Source: Candidatus Marinamargulisbacteria bacterium SCGC AG-343-D04
GTDB lineage: Bacteria; Margulisbacteria; Marinamargulisbacteria; GCA-2716485; GCA-002719695
Reading direction: 5' to 3'
Assembly: GCA_003265885.1 (NCBI GenBank)
Contig: QFBQ01000021.1
Location: forward strand, 1 to 26,730
Length of the DNA: 26,730 bases
Shown here: positions 1 to 7,579 of the stretch, in pieces
How positions within the stretch are numbered: the first letter of the stretch is position 1
How the letters are laid out: each line of letters begins with the position of its first letter
The notes under the pieces: model-generated
What the model saw: the letters and a program-made list of their open reading frames with translations, nothing else
Told to the model about the DNA's origin: nothing
Databases searched by the model: none
Made by a program: the position numbers and the translations under genes

Positions 1-3000
1 AGAGCACATGATTATATTAGAAAAATAATTTCTTTTGTTAAGCAATTAATTGAAAATGAAGAACGTAGTGTAGTTAAACGTGAAAATGTTTTTCAGAAAG
101 ATTCAACAGGAGATTATCTGTCATTAAAGAAAAAAATTCTGGATCTTAATAAGAAATCTGATAAATATATGAAATATGATGAGCGTATATATGAAAAAAA
201 TATAAAAAGGTTTTTAGCAGAGGATGAGTTTTTAGTCAAAGAATTGGTCTATATGTATTATCAGTTTTTAAAAACAAGAAAGATGGATATAAGTTTATTG
301 AAAAGTGATCCTAATAAAGCGTTTAATCTTGTAGATAAAAAAATAGGTGATTTTGTTTATGAGTGGATTTTGTATCCGCAAAATATAGAATCATTTTTTA
401 ATGAATATTTGAAATATAATAAAATAAAAGATGAAGATAGAGAGACCCTTCTAAAAAGAATAACAGATAATGTTGAACAGTTTTTGGTAGGTGACAAAGA
501 ATATTTCGTTGAAAAGTTAGTGTTTATGTTTTTAAAAAATCAGAAGCAGGGAAGGCTACCGCTTGAGTTTTATGAAGATGATAGAGAAAAGGTGACTGAT
601 TTTGTAAATAAAAACATAGATGAGTTTAGAAAAATATTGAAAGAGGATCCAGAAATATTCAAAAAATTTATTAAGATCCATAAGGATAATTTACCATTTA
701 AAGATATGAAAAAAAGTTCGTCAGAAAAAGTATTGATGGATAGAGGCAGAGAATATGTAGAAGAAGAATCAATAGAAGGTTTAAGTGATGATTCAAATGA
801 AATGGAAGAGTCGGTTTTATTGCTATTAGCACAAACGTTAGTTTTCTCATTATCTATTTATTATATGATGCATTTAGCTGTAATTTATATATTGTCTTTA
901 CAAAGTGATAGTGGAAAGAATTTAGTAGAGATTGATCAAGACCATTCATTAAGTGATGATGAAAAAGGAGCCTTAAAAAGCTGGTTGGAAAAAGAAGGGG
1001 TAGCATTGTTTTTTCAGAGCGATCAAAATCGTGGAAGAGCTGATTTAGTAGCGAGTAACGTGAGTAAGGGCTCTGATTTGAGACATTTCATAGATGTCAC
1101 TTATGGCTTAGAAAAAGAATTGGGAGATATTTCTAGCTTTATCGATAAAGGTTTTCTACAAGAGCAATATAACAGTTATCTTGGTGAAGTTGGCCGGTTT
1201 AGTGATGAAGATAGGGTTTTATTTGAGAATGAATTAATAGTTTCTCAAGAAGAAGTGATAGGTAAAAAGGGAAGATTATTTTATGAGAAGAATCAAGAAG
1301 TTATAGATAGATATTTTTTTGAAAAAAAAGTGAAAAAGCAAGAAAGTGTCTCTATACAGCATAAGAAAAGAGATGAAATTAAAAATCAAAAAGAAAGTGA
1401 TATTAAGCAGCTTGAGGAAATAGTCTCTTGTTTGAGAAGCGAAATTTTTGCATTAGCTGGATCTGATAGTTTGAGTAAACGAATTCAGTTATTAGTTGAT
1501 GAATTAAATGAAAAGAAAGAAATACAGGTGCTAAATATGAGGGAATGGGAAGCTAATATACAAACAATGAATGAAAAGTTGGGGCAGTTGAATTTAGAGG
1601 TAAAGGCTTCCTTAGATCAAGATAGAATGGTTCAAAAAACTAGGGAGTATGACGAAATTGATTATAAACAGATGCTAGACGAGGTGAAAGTGTATGAGCA
1701 GAAACCTAGACCTGGAGAGCTAGAGCTAGAATCATTAAAATCTTTTACGGCAATGTATCAATTAGATGACAGGTTGGATTTAGGTGACCCAGGAGAGCTT
1801 GATAAGGGGCTGTTTAATAAATTTAATAAAAAAAAGAAATCATTATTTATAAAACAAATAAACTCTTCAGTAGATCGTGTGATAGATTTTTTTGGGGATT
1901 ATGCTAAAGGTCTTGCAAGATTTCGAAGCAGTGTAATGGATATGAACGAAAAAAATTCTGAATGTAGAGAAATGCTTTCTAAGAAAGGAAAAAAGGGCGT
2001 TAATACAAAAGATCTTGAAAAGATTGTAGATGAATTAGCTGAGTTAAACGCTAATTATAAAGCAGCTAAAGAAGCTTTTGAGACGTTGAATGAACAGAAT
2101 AATAAATATGAAGAAGAATTGAGAACTGTAAGAAAGATAATAAGTCTTAGAATGAAAAAAGAGAGTGAGAAAAAAAATGAAATTGAACATGATAATGAAA
2201 TTGAGCGTTTAAAAAGAGAAGGGGGTATCAAGGATAGAATATGCAAGCAATATTCTCAGAGTCCAGCCGTTATTGTTAGGAAGTTAAGAATTATGTATGA
2301 CTCAGTGTTAAGAAATTATAATTTTAGATCTCATGTAGGGATGCAATATGCGTTAATGTTTTTCATTAATGCATGGGTTTCAGTAGGGAAAATAGATGAT
2401 ATTTCAGAGCAGGCAACTAGTACTGTGAGACAGAGTTTGTTGAAGGGGACTAAGTTGTTAGATAAAGAAGAGTTGTTTGATGCAACAAAAAGTTTGATTG
2501 CTATTTGGAATGCAATGAACGCCAACAATTCTTTAGATCTTATAGAGGGTCTTAGAGAGAAATTATTGACATTGTGGAATAAAGTTTCATCTAATAGAGA
2601 AAACCAAAATTCATCGGGTAGGGAAAATAAATCGTGGAAACAAACACAGACTGAGATAGCTGAGCTATGGAATGAGTTGTTTAGGAGTTGTGAAAGAAGA
2701 ATTAGTCGTGATAAAGAGGTAGGCTCTCTTGGTAAATATGAGCATAATTTTAGCATGGCAGATCGAAACGAAGTGTTAGTTTGTAGTCAAGAGGTATCAG
2801 AGTCTCCTGAACTAGAATTTCAAATCAAGGGGTTGTTATGCCGTTTGCATCATCAAATATCAAGTCAGGAGAAGATAAGGATTGGGGTTGATAGAGAAGA
2901 ACTTAGAAGATTAAGAAATGCTGCTTCTCATAAAAAATCAAACGAAGAAAATAGACAGCTTATAATAGATGCAACGTGTTTTCTATTTAGAATGAATAGA

Positions 3001-3021
3001 GCTCAAAGAGCTAGAATGTAG
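1..3021 (+). CDS. Large helical membrane protein with C-terminal HEPN-like motif, 5' end outside window
   Basis: The reading frame is open from base 1 to the TAG at 3019-3021 (1006 codons), so the gene begins left of the window and the ATG at 169 is probably internal. The protein is rich in Lys, Glu and Ser. Bases 199-468 and 469-about 720 encode two similar helical units of about 90 residues (NIKRFLAEDEF versus NVEQFLVGDKE, both followed by VxxLVxMx). One strongly hydrophobic stretch at 814-900 is a likely membrane segment, followed by long coiled-coil-like helices (about 1330-2230). Near the end LRRLRNAASH (2905-2931) fits the R-x4-H signature of HEPN domains, many of which bind or cut RNA; the segment is followed by a helix as in that fold. 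The domain call is inference from a short motif. No start, partner or regulation is visible. Family unknown to me. Confidence 0.8.
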   Translation, partial: RAHDYIRKIISFVKQLIENEERSVVKRENVFQKDSTGDYLSLKKKILDLNKKSDKYMKYDERIYEKNIKRFLAEDEFLVKELVYMYYQFLKTRKMDISLLKSDPNKAFNLVDKKIGDFVYEWILYPQNIESFFNEYLKYNKIKDEDRETLLKRITDNVEQFLVGDKEYFVEKLVFMFLKNQKQGRLPLEFYEDDREKVTDFVNKNIDEFRKILKEDPEIFKKFIKIHKDNLPFKDMKKSSSEKVLMDRGREYVEEESIEGLSDDSNEMEESVLLLLAQTLVFSLSIYYMMHLAVIYILSLQSDSGKNLVEIDQDHSLSDDEKGALKSWLEKEGVALFFQSDQNRGRADLVASNVSKGSDLRHFIDVTYGLEKELGDISSFIDKGFLQEQYNSYLGEVGRFSDEDRVLFENELIVSQEEVIGKKGRLFYEKNQEVIDRYFFEKKVKKQESVSIQHKKRDEIKNQKESDIKQLEEIVSCLRSEIFALAGSDSLSKRIQLLVDELNEKKEIQVLNMREWEANIQTMNEKLGQLNLEVKASLDQDRMVQKTREYDEIDYKQMLDEVKVYEQKPRPGELELESLKSFTAMYQLDDRLDLGDPGELDKGLFNKFNKKKKSLFIKQINSSVDRVIDFFGDYAKGLARFRSSVMDMNEKNSECREMLSKKGKKGVNTKDLEKIVDELAELNANYKAAKEAFETLNEQNNKYEEELRTVRKIISLRMKKESEKKNEIEHDNEIERLKREGGIKDRICKQYSQSPAVIVRKLRIMYDSVLRNYNFRSHVGMQYALMFFINAWVSVGKIDDISEQATSTVRQSLLKGTKLLDKEELFDATKSLIAIWNAMNANNSLDLIEGLREKLLTLWNKVSSNRENQNSSGRENKSWKQTQTEIAELWNELFRSCERRISRDKEVGSLGKYEHNFSMADRNEVLVCSQEVSESPELEFQIKGLLCRLHHQISSQEKIRIGVDREELRRLRNAASHKKSNEENRQLIIDATCFLFRMNRAQRARM

Positions 3022-3085
3022 TGAGCACGGCTTAGATAGCCTTATAAAATTATATAGTCGGCCAGAAGGTAGGGGGGCTATTTCT

Positions 3086-3514
3086 TTAAGTATTGGGAGG
3101 TTGCTTTGTTAAAGATGGGTAGATAGGTTGTCCGTGCGGATCGAATTTAGGGTAGCCTAATTTTTTATCAATGATATCGATGAGGTAATCGGAACAGGCG
3201 TGTTCCAGTCTTTCTGCTTCTTCGTGAACTTTATCTGCGGGAATTTGAAGTTCTTGCGTAAGAAACATTTCCCAAAGACGATGGTGTTTTATCATGCGAA
3301 GGGCGGCATCTTTACCTTTTTGAGTAAGATCGACTCCTTTGTAGGGGTAGTTAATAACGAAGCCTAATTTAGAGAGTTTTTTAATTTTGTCGGTAACAGC
3401 GGGAACGGAGATAATTAATTTAGAAGCAATATCGGAGACTTTAACTTTAGAAGTGTTTTTTTCCAGTTGAAGTTTAAGTATGGTTTTTAGATAATCTTGA
3501 ATATTTTCGTTCAT
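3086..3514 (-). CDS. DtxR/MntR-family metal-dependent transcriptional repressor
   Basis: A 142-residue protein with an N-terminal winged helix-turn-helix (about residues 1-65, with SVPAVTDKIKKLSKLG as recognition region) and the helical metal-binding and dimerisation domain of the DtxR family (HHRLWEMFL, HEEAERLEH, DPHGQPI). Proteins of this family bind Mn(II) or Fe(II) and repress uptake genes; the short form without a C-terminal SH3-like domain is like MntR. Which metal it senses cannot be read here, since no transporter gene is adjacent. Upstream on the minus strand a TAAAAT box (about 3538-3543) could be the -10, but there is no good Shine-Dalgarno before the ATG. It converges with the large gene on its left and lies downstream of the tRNA-Ser on the same strand. 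Confidence 0.9.
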   Translation of the reverse strand: MNENIQDYLKTILKLQLEKNTSKVKVSDIASKLIISVPAVTDKIKKLSKLGFVINYPYKGVDLTQKGKDAALRMIKHHRLWEMFLTQELQIPADKVHEEAERLEHACSDYLIDIIDKKLGYPKFDPHGQPIYPSLTKQPPNT

Positions 3515-3644
3515 AGCATCACAACTTTGTAGGGGTATTTTATCATGGAAGCGATAAAGACAGCAAAATGAATTTATAAGCGAGATTCAGGGGGAGATCA
3601 CTAGATCTTAAATATATACAGGAAAAAACAGGTAATAATAAATT

Positions 3645-3764
3645 TTAAACTAGGGTGTTTTTAAACAAAAAAAGAAAGGACAAGCCCACAAAGAAAGCAA
3701 AATGAGAACCGGCATCATAAAATGATGCAAAAAAAAGCAAGGACAGCGAAAAATCTCCTGTCAT
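3645..3764 (-). CDS. Possible 39-residue hydrophobic peptide
   Basis: An ATG-started frame of 39 codons in the 333-base gap between the regulator gene and tRNA-Ser. It begins MTGDFSLSLLFFASF and is dominated by Phe and Leu with about two short hydrophobic stretches, as in small membrane peptides or type I toxins. There is no Shine-Dalgarno. The template strand is purine-rich, and T-rich reading frames give Phe/Leu by chance, so this may be no gene. Listed only because the gap is otherwise unexplained. Confidence 0.15.
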   Translation of the reverse strand: MTGDFSLSLLFFASFYDAGSHFAFFVGLSFLFLFKNTLV

Positions 3765-3767
3765 GTT

Positions 3768-3840
3768 CTGAGATTTGAAATTTCTCGTGGAAGGAGTTTA
3801 ATGGAAATTAAATGACTGGAGCGAAAATTTTAAATCTCAG
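3768..3840. repeat. 16-bp inverted repeat beside tRNA-Ser
   Basis: Left arm 3768-3783 (CTGAGATTTGAAATTT) and right arm 3825-3840 (AAATTTTAAATCTCAG) are complementary except for one position, separated by 41 bases. It starts 8 bases beyond the CCA end of tRNA-Ser on the minus strand, so it may fold in the tRNA precursor trailer. No T-run follows, so it is not a classical terminator. The rest of the gap 3515-3847 is A/T-rich and contains a short perfect hairpin at 3712-3728 (GCATCAT-aaa-ATGATGC), with no other recognisable element. Confidence 0.6.
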
Positions 3841-3847
3841 GTTCTGA

Positions 3848-3935
3848 TGGCGGAGAGTAAGGGATTCGAACCCCTGGTACCTTGCGGTACAACGGTTTTC
3901 AAGACCGCCGCATTCGACCACTCTGCCAACTCTCC
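3848..3935 (-). tRNA. tRNA-Ser (anticodon UGA)
   Basis: Read on the minus strand, a class II tRNA: acceptor stem GGAGAGT pairing with ACTCTCC, discriminator G at 3851, encoded CCA at 3848-3850, anticodon loop CTTGAAA giving anticodon UGA, a long variable arm built on TACCGCAAGGTA, and the T-loop GGTTCGAATCC. It reads UCA and related serine codons. No other tRNA is adjacent, so it seems to be transcribed alone or with the downstream regulator gene. Confidence 0.97.
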
Positions 3936-4039
3936 ATCATCGATTGTAGCAAATATCGAAAAAACAATCAATTAAGAGAAAGTTGTAAATAAATTGAGAG
4001 AATAGATCTTAAATAAAAAATGTTTATTTTAGAAGAAAT

Positions 4040-4420
4040 ATGGGCATTTTAAGAGATATGAAAAAGGGGAAAGAAATTCATTTAAGTGAATTATTGGCGA
4101 AAGAAATAAAAGTGGATTTTAACCAGAAAATAAATATAAGTGATCGTTTAATAAAGAAGTATTGTCATATGTGGCCTGAGGAAATTTATGAAATTGTGAT
4201 GATGTTACAGAAAAATAAAAAACTAAAGCATTATGTGTATAATTTGCCGAATGGAGATGGGTCATTAGAGTTTATACTTAAGAGTAGGACAAAGAAAATA
4301 GATATTGTTTTTCATAGCAAAGATAATTTAAGATTTCAAAAGAAATTTAAAAAGTTGTTAGGGGAAGTGTATAAAGATATACAGGATGAAAATAGAATTA
4401 GTGCTAAGGAGCAGATGTAG
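4040..4420 (+). CDS. Hypothetical protein, 126 residues
   Basis: I do not recognise this family. The protein is basic and Lys-rich, with no signal peptide or membrane segment, and looks alternately helical and strand-like (IDIVFHSKDNLRFQKKFKKLLGEV could be a strand-helix unit). A purine stretch AGAAGAAAT just before the ATG may be a weak Shine-Dalgarno; the ATG at 4058 (MKKGKEIHL) is an alternative start. It stands alone, downstream of and opposite to tRNA-Ser, and converges with the small gene at 4493-4684 across a shared terminator. The ordered reading frame followed directly by a good terminator supports a real gene. Confidence 0.6.
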   Translation: MGILRDMKKGKEIHLSELLAKEIKVDFNQKINISDRLIKKYCHMWPEEIYEIVMMLQKNKKLKHYVYNLPNGDGSLEFILKSRTKKIDIVFHSKDNLRFQKKFKKLLGEVYKDIQDENRISAKEQM

Positions 4421-4442
4421 AGGGTTAAGAGTGTTAAAATAA

Positions 4443-4470
4443 AAAAGGCCAGTCTATTTACTGGCCTTTT
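4443..4470. terminator. Bidirectional rho-independent terminator
   Basis: Perfect 11-bp stem AAAAGGCCAGT / ACTGGCCTTTT with a 6-base loop. The A-run on one side and T-run on the other let it work in both directions, ending the converging genes at 4040-4420 and 4493-4684. It is the best intrinsic terminator in the window. Confidence 0.93.
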
Positions 4471-4492
4471 AATTTAAGTTAGCAAAAAGAAT

Positions 4493-4684
4493 TTATAAAT
4501 TATTCCAGTCTGTTTCGCTACAAAACTTTGTTAGAGATGTTCCGTCATCGTCAACAGATTTGAAAGCATACCTGATCTGAGTAGATCCAGACTTTGTTTC
4601 ACGCTCATACTTAACTTTCTCAACTTTTGATTCGTCGATAGAAACTTTTTTCTTTTTCTTTACATTGTAAAATTCGATAGACAT
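4493..4684 (-). CDS. Small hypothetical protein, 63 residues
   Basis: I chose the ATG at 4684 because the Shine-Dalgarno AGGAG lies at 4691-4695 with 6-base spacing; a longer frame to 4735 would place that site inside the gene. The protein (MSIEFYNVKKKKKVSIDESKVEKV...) is small, soluble and mixed-charge, with a Lys tract (KKKKK) near residues 9-13 and an apparently beta-rich remainder (STQIRYAFKSVDDDG). No family is recognised; the pattern is reminiscent of small single-domain beta proteins. A strong Shine-Dalgarno plus its own terminator suggests good expression, in contrast to the neighbouring leaderless thrC. Confidence 0.75.
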   Translation of the reverse strand: MSIEFYNVKKKKKVSIDESKVEKVKYERETKSGSTQIRYAFKSVDDDGTSLTKFCSETDWNNL

Positions 4685-4791
4685 AGAAAACTCCTTTTTT
4701 TTTATTCTCTGTAAAAAATATAATACAAAAGTCAAATTAAATAAACGGTTATTTTTTTTAATAACGAGTAGGAATAAAAAAAAGATTCTTA

Positions 4792-4820
4792 TTTACATTT
4801 TTTGAATACAAAAATAGAAT
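4792..4820 (+). promoter_or_regulatory. Leaderless promoter of thrC
   Basis: The -35 TTTACA (4792-4797) and -10 TAGAAT (4815-4820) are 17 bases apart. Transcription would start seven bases after the -10, at 4827, which is the A of the ATG. The GGAG at 4821-4824 is only two bases from the ATG and would lie upstream of the transcript. Confidence 0.7.
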
Positions 4821-4826
4821 GGAGAT

Positions 4827-6227
4827 ATGCAGTATTTAAGCACACGTGATAGTAAGAAAAATTTTTTTGTATTTTCTAACGTTTTATTAGAGGGTTTGGC
4901 CGAGGATGGGGGCTTATTTTGTCCAGAAATATATCCATCTGTAACTCTAGATCGTTTACAAGACTTTAAACGTTATTCGTATGTTGAGTTGGCAAATGCG
5001 ATATTTACGGACTTTATAGGGGAGGATATCCCAGAGAGTGATTTAGGTGATCTTCTAAAAAAAACGTATACAAAAGAGGCATTTGGCACAGAAGCGATCG
5101 CTCCTGTGGAGTATTTGAAAGACGGTATTTATTTACAAGATCTTTCATCTGGTCCAAGTTTAGCGTTTAAAGATATGGCTATGCAATTTTTAGGAAACAT
5201 TATGGAATACGAGCTAGGTAGGAGGAGTGAGCGCCTAACGATTTTAGGTGCAAGTTCTGGAGATACTGTTTCAGCTGCAGAGGAGGCATTTAGAGGGAAA
5301 GAGGCTGTGAATATATTTATGTTAACGCCTAAAGAGGGGATGAGTTCGTTTCAAAAGGCGCAGGCGGGATCTATATTAGATACGAACATTTTTAATATAT
5401 CGATTGATGGACCATTTGATGTATGCCAAGATTTAGTAAAAGAGATTAATGCGGATTTGGAATTCAAGAAGGACGTTTCGTTAGGGGCTGTTAATTCGAT
5501 TAATTGGGGAAGAATTTTGGCACAGGTTGTGTATTATTTTAAAGGATATTTGTCAGTTGTAGACTCTGTTGGTGATGCGATGGATGTGGTGGTTCCATCG
5601 GGAAACTTTGGAAATGTATTAGCGGGATATGTGGCAAAGTCGATGGGTTTACCATTGAGGAAGTTGATAGTAGCGACGAATGAAAATGTTGTATTGGATC
5701 ATTTTTTCAAGACAGGAATATATGAGCAGCGAGATGTAGTGGTAACGAGTAGTCCATCAATGGACATATCAAAAGCGTCAAATATTGAGCGATTATTTTT
5801 TGATATTTGTGGAAGAGATGCCAAGAGCTTAAGACAAATAATGGCAACATTTGAAAAAACAAAATCCATTGATTTGAGCGGCTATTTATATGAAATACAA
5901 AACCAGCTAGGCTTTTCTAGTGGCCGTTCTAGTCATGAACAGCGTATAGAAGCCATTAAAGAGATTTATAAAGACTGTAAGCGAATCATTGATCCTCACA
6001 CAGCGGCGGCAGTGCACATTGCACTAGATCAACAAGAAAAGGCGTTTCCTGTATTATGTATGGAAACCGCAAAACCTGCTAAATTTGAAGATACTATAAA
6101 AGAGGCCTTAGGATTTATTCCTCCGAGACCTCAAGCGTTTATTGGTTTAGAAGAAAAGAAACAACGTTTTTATGATGTAGAAGCAAACGCTTCATCAATT
6201 AAAGAATTCATTAAATCACATATTTAA
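4827..6227 (+). CDS. thrC: Threonine synthase
   Basis: Converts O-phosphohomoserine to threonine with pyridoxal phosphate, the last step of threonine synthesis, in the cytoplasm. The 466-residue length fits the family. The N-terminal domain opens MQYLSTRDSK and contains GLAEDGGLF; the PLP lysine is K115 in SGPSLAFKDMA. Other family marks are TILGASSGDTVSAAE, the phosphate-binding region VVVPSGNFGNVLAGY and ATNENVVLDHFF. The gene stands alone, without thrA or thrB beside it. The start is supported by the promoter at 4792-4820. It converges with the barrel-protein gene after a 60-base gap that lacks a clear hairpin. Very confident. Confidence 0.97.
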   Translation: MQYLSTRDSKKNFFVFSNVLLEGLAEDGGLFCPEIYPSVTLDRLQDFKRYSYVELANAIFTDFIGEDIPESDLGDLLKKTYTKEAFGTEAIAPVEYLKDGIYLQDLSSGPSLAFKDMAMQFLGNIMEYELGRRSERLTILGASSGDTVSAAEEAFRGKEAVNIFMLTPKEGMSSFQKAQAGSILDTNIFNISIDGPFDVCQDLVKEINADLEFKKDVSLGAVNSINWGRILAQVVYYFKGYLSVVDSVGDAMDVVVPSGNFGNVLAGYVAKSMGLPLRKLIVATNENVVLDHFFKTGIYEQRDVVVTSSPSMDISKASNIERLFFDICGRDAKSLRQIMATFEKTKSIDLSGYLYEIQNQLGFSSGRSSHEQRIEAIKEIYKDCKRIIDPHTAAAVHIALDQQEKAFPVLCMETAKPAKFEDTIKEALGFIPPRPQAFIGLEEKKQRFYDVEANASSIKEFIKSHI

Positions 6228-6287
6228 CATATATTTAGAGTTACAGTAGTTCTAATGTATAAAAAACGTATCTAGTGAATCTCTATA

Positions 6288-7397
6288 CTAGAAGTAAAAA
6301 TGATATCCGTAATTAAATAATAAACCAGTTTGAGTTTCATTAATAATAGATTCTGTGTATGAATAGCCATTACCCCATGAATATGTATAATCTGTATAAT
6401 CTATTCCTGTAATCTCTTTTTGTCTATATTCTACACCGAAAGTATAACTTCCAATTTTAGTGTCATATTCGATTCCTATAAAAGCTTCAAGAATTTCTTT
6501 TTCAACTATAGTATCATCAAAGTGATATTCCACTCCTTCAAAGGTGTCTTTTCCGTAGCCCACCCCGACAAATAAGCGGATGGGGGTATTACTAAAGTTT
6601 AATTTTTCTTTTACGTCCCATAATAGCCGAATATTATAGCCATAATCTGGATCATCTTCTCCTTCTCTTTCTGAAAAGGTATAATTTTCGTTGTTTTCAT
6701 TTCCTGTCCACCCAACTAGTTGAATTCCAAATGGTCCGAAATATTTTTTTATACTCAAGCCACTAACAGATTGTAATTGAAAACCTAGACCAAAAGTTCC
6801 TCTAGCTTCTTTTAATTTTTTTAATTCTTTTTTTTGAACCTTTTTATTTTTGATATTCAGTTTAGAGTAATTTGGATTAACCATATTGGTGTCAATAGTC
6901 TTAGTTTTGTTGGCATCAATGTCGATGATTTTAGAGTATAAAATATCATCTTTATGAGAGATTTTGACATAATGGCTACCAGGCGTCACTTTGACATTGA
7001 AAATAGAGTTAGAGTTATACGTTTTTCCGTCTAAAATAACTTTAGCCCCTTCAATATCGTTAACAATGCTGATTGTTGAAGAGAGAGGGGCTTGTTGTTG
7101 ATAAGTGTTGTTAGGAATATTTGCAGATGAATTCATCCCATTTGTATCAATAGTGGTAGCTTTTCCTTCTTCAACAGTAATAACTTTAGAATAAAGAACC
7201 GTATCATTATGAAGGACCTTGACATAGTGAGTTCCTGGTTCAGTTTCAATGTTGAACACAGCATTTGAGTTGTACTCAACTCCATCCAAAATAATTTTGG
7301 CGTTAGGTAAATCATTTACAATGCTTAACTTTTCAGCAAATGAATGGTGCTGGGTACTGATGAATAATACTAGAAATATATATAATAATTGTTTCAT
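6288..7397 (-). CDS. Exported protein: two PEGA-like repeats plus outer-membrane beta-barrel
   Basis: The ATG at 7397 is chosen because GAGG (7404-7407) sits 6 bases upstream; a TTG 12 bases further out is not needed. The 369-residue product has a signal peptide (about 1-21, ending HHSFA). Two similar units follow, about 23-87 and 107-170: SIVNDLPNAKIILDGVEYNS versus SIVNDIEGAKVILDGKTYNS, each ending in KTIDT/TTIDT. They resemble PEGA domains, small beta modules of envelope proteins. A Lys-rich linker (about 178-196) leads to a C-terminal domain of alternating strands (residues 200-369) that ends in NYGYHFYF, with the terminal aromatic residue typical of beta-barrels assembled by BAM. Role unknown; likely a surface or peptidoglycan-linked porin-like protein. 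Confidence 0.85.
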   Translation of the reverse strand: MKQLLYIFLVLFISTQHHSFAEKLSIVNDLPNAKIILDGVEYNSNAVFNIETEPGTHYVKVLHNDTVLYSKVITVEEGKATTIDTNGMNSSANIPNNTYQQQAPLSSTISIVNDIEGAKVILDGKTYNSNSIFNVKVTPGSHYVKISHKDDILYSKIIDIDANKTKTIDTNMVNPNYSKLNIKNKKVQKKELKKLKEARGTFGLGFQLQSVSGLSIKKYFGPFGIQLVGWTGNENNENYTFSEREGEDDPDYGYNIRLLWDVKEKLNFSNTPIRLFVGVGYGKDTFEGVEYHFDDTIVEKEILEAFIGIEYDTKIGSYTFGVEYRQKEITGIDYTDYTYSWGNGYSYTESIINETQTGLLFNYGYHFYF

Positions 7398-7463
7398 GTT
7401 AGTCCTCAATTTATGTTTTTTTTATACTGTTACATTTAACTAGATGTGCCAAGAATCAAAAAG

Positions 7464-7479
7464 AAAATCTTAAGATTTT
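7464..7479. repeat. 16-bp perfect palindrome AAAATCTTAAGATTTT
   Basis: Perfect palindrome between the ends of two minus-strand genes. On the minus strand it is followed by CTTTTT, so it could be a weak terminator for the glycosyltransferase gene (which ends at 7580), or an operator about 65 bases upstream of the barrel-protein start. The function is not settled. Confidence 0.5.
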
Positions 7480-7579
7480 ATACAAAAGATGATGGTTTCT
7501 TAGCTCTATATGTAATTATCGTATCAAAAGTCTAAAATATTTCAGTTAATCTTATAAGAAGTTATTAGAAAAGACTAGA

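Noticed and set aside
2055..2246. Minus-strand frames inside the giant gene (here and at 2331-2756)
   Set aside because: They are antisense to a long coding frame with no ribosome site and low-complexity Leu/Ser/Phe composition typical of antisense to Lys/Glu-rich genes.
3021..3086. ATAGCC/GGCTAT inverted repeat after the giant gene as a terminator
   Set aside because: The arms are only 6-7 bases with a loop over 30 bases, so a functional terminator is doubtful.
3712..3728. Hairpin GCATCAT-aaa-ATGATGC with an A-run, as a terminator
   Set aside because: The A-run follows on the plus strand; no T-run follows on either strand in the needed position.
4821..4824. GGAG as the thrC Shine-Dalgarno
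   Set aside because: Only two bases separate it from the ATG, and a well-placed -10/-35 predicts transcription starting at the ATG.
7398..7409. TTG at 7409 as the start of the barrel-protein gene
   Set aside because: GAGG at 7404-7407 is spaced correctly for the ATG at 7397, which also begins the signal peptide.
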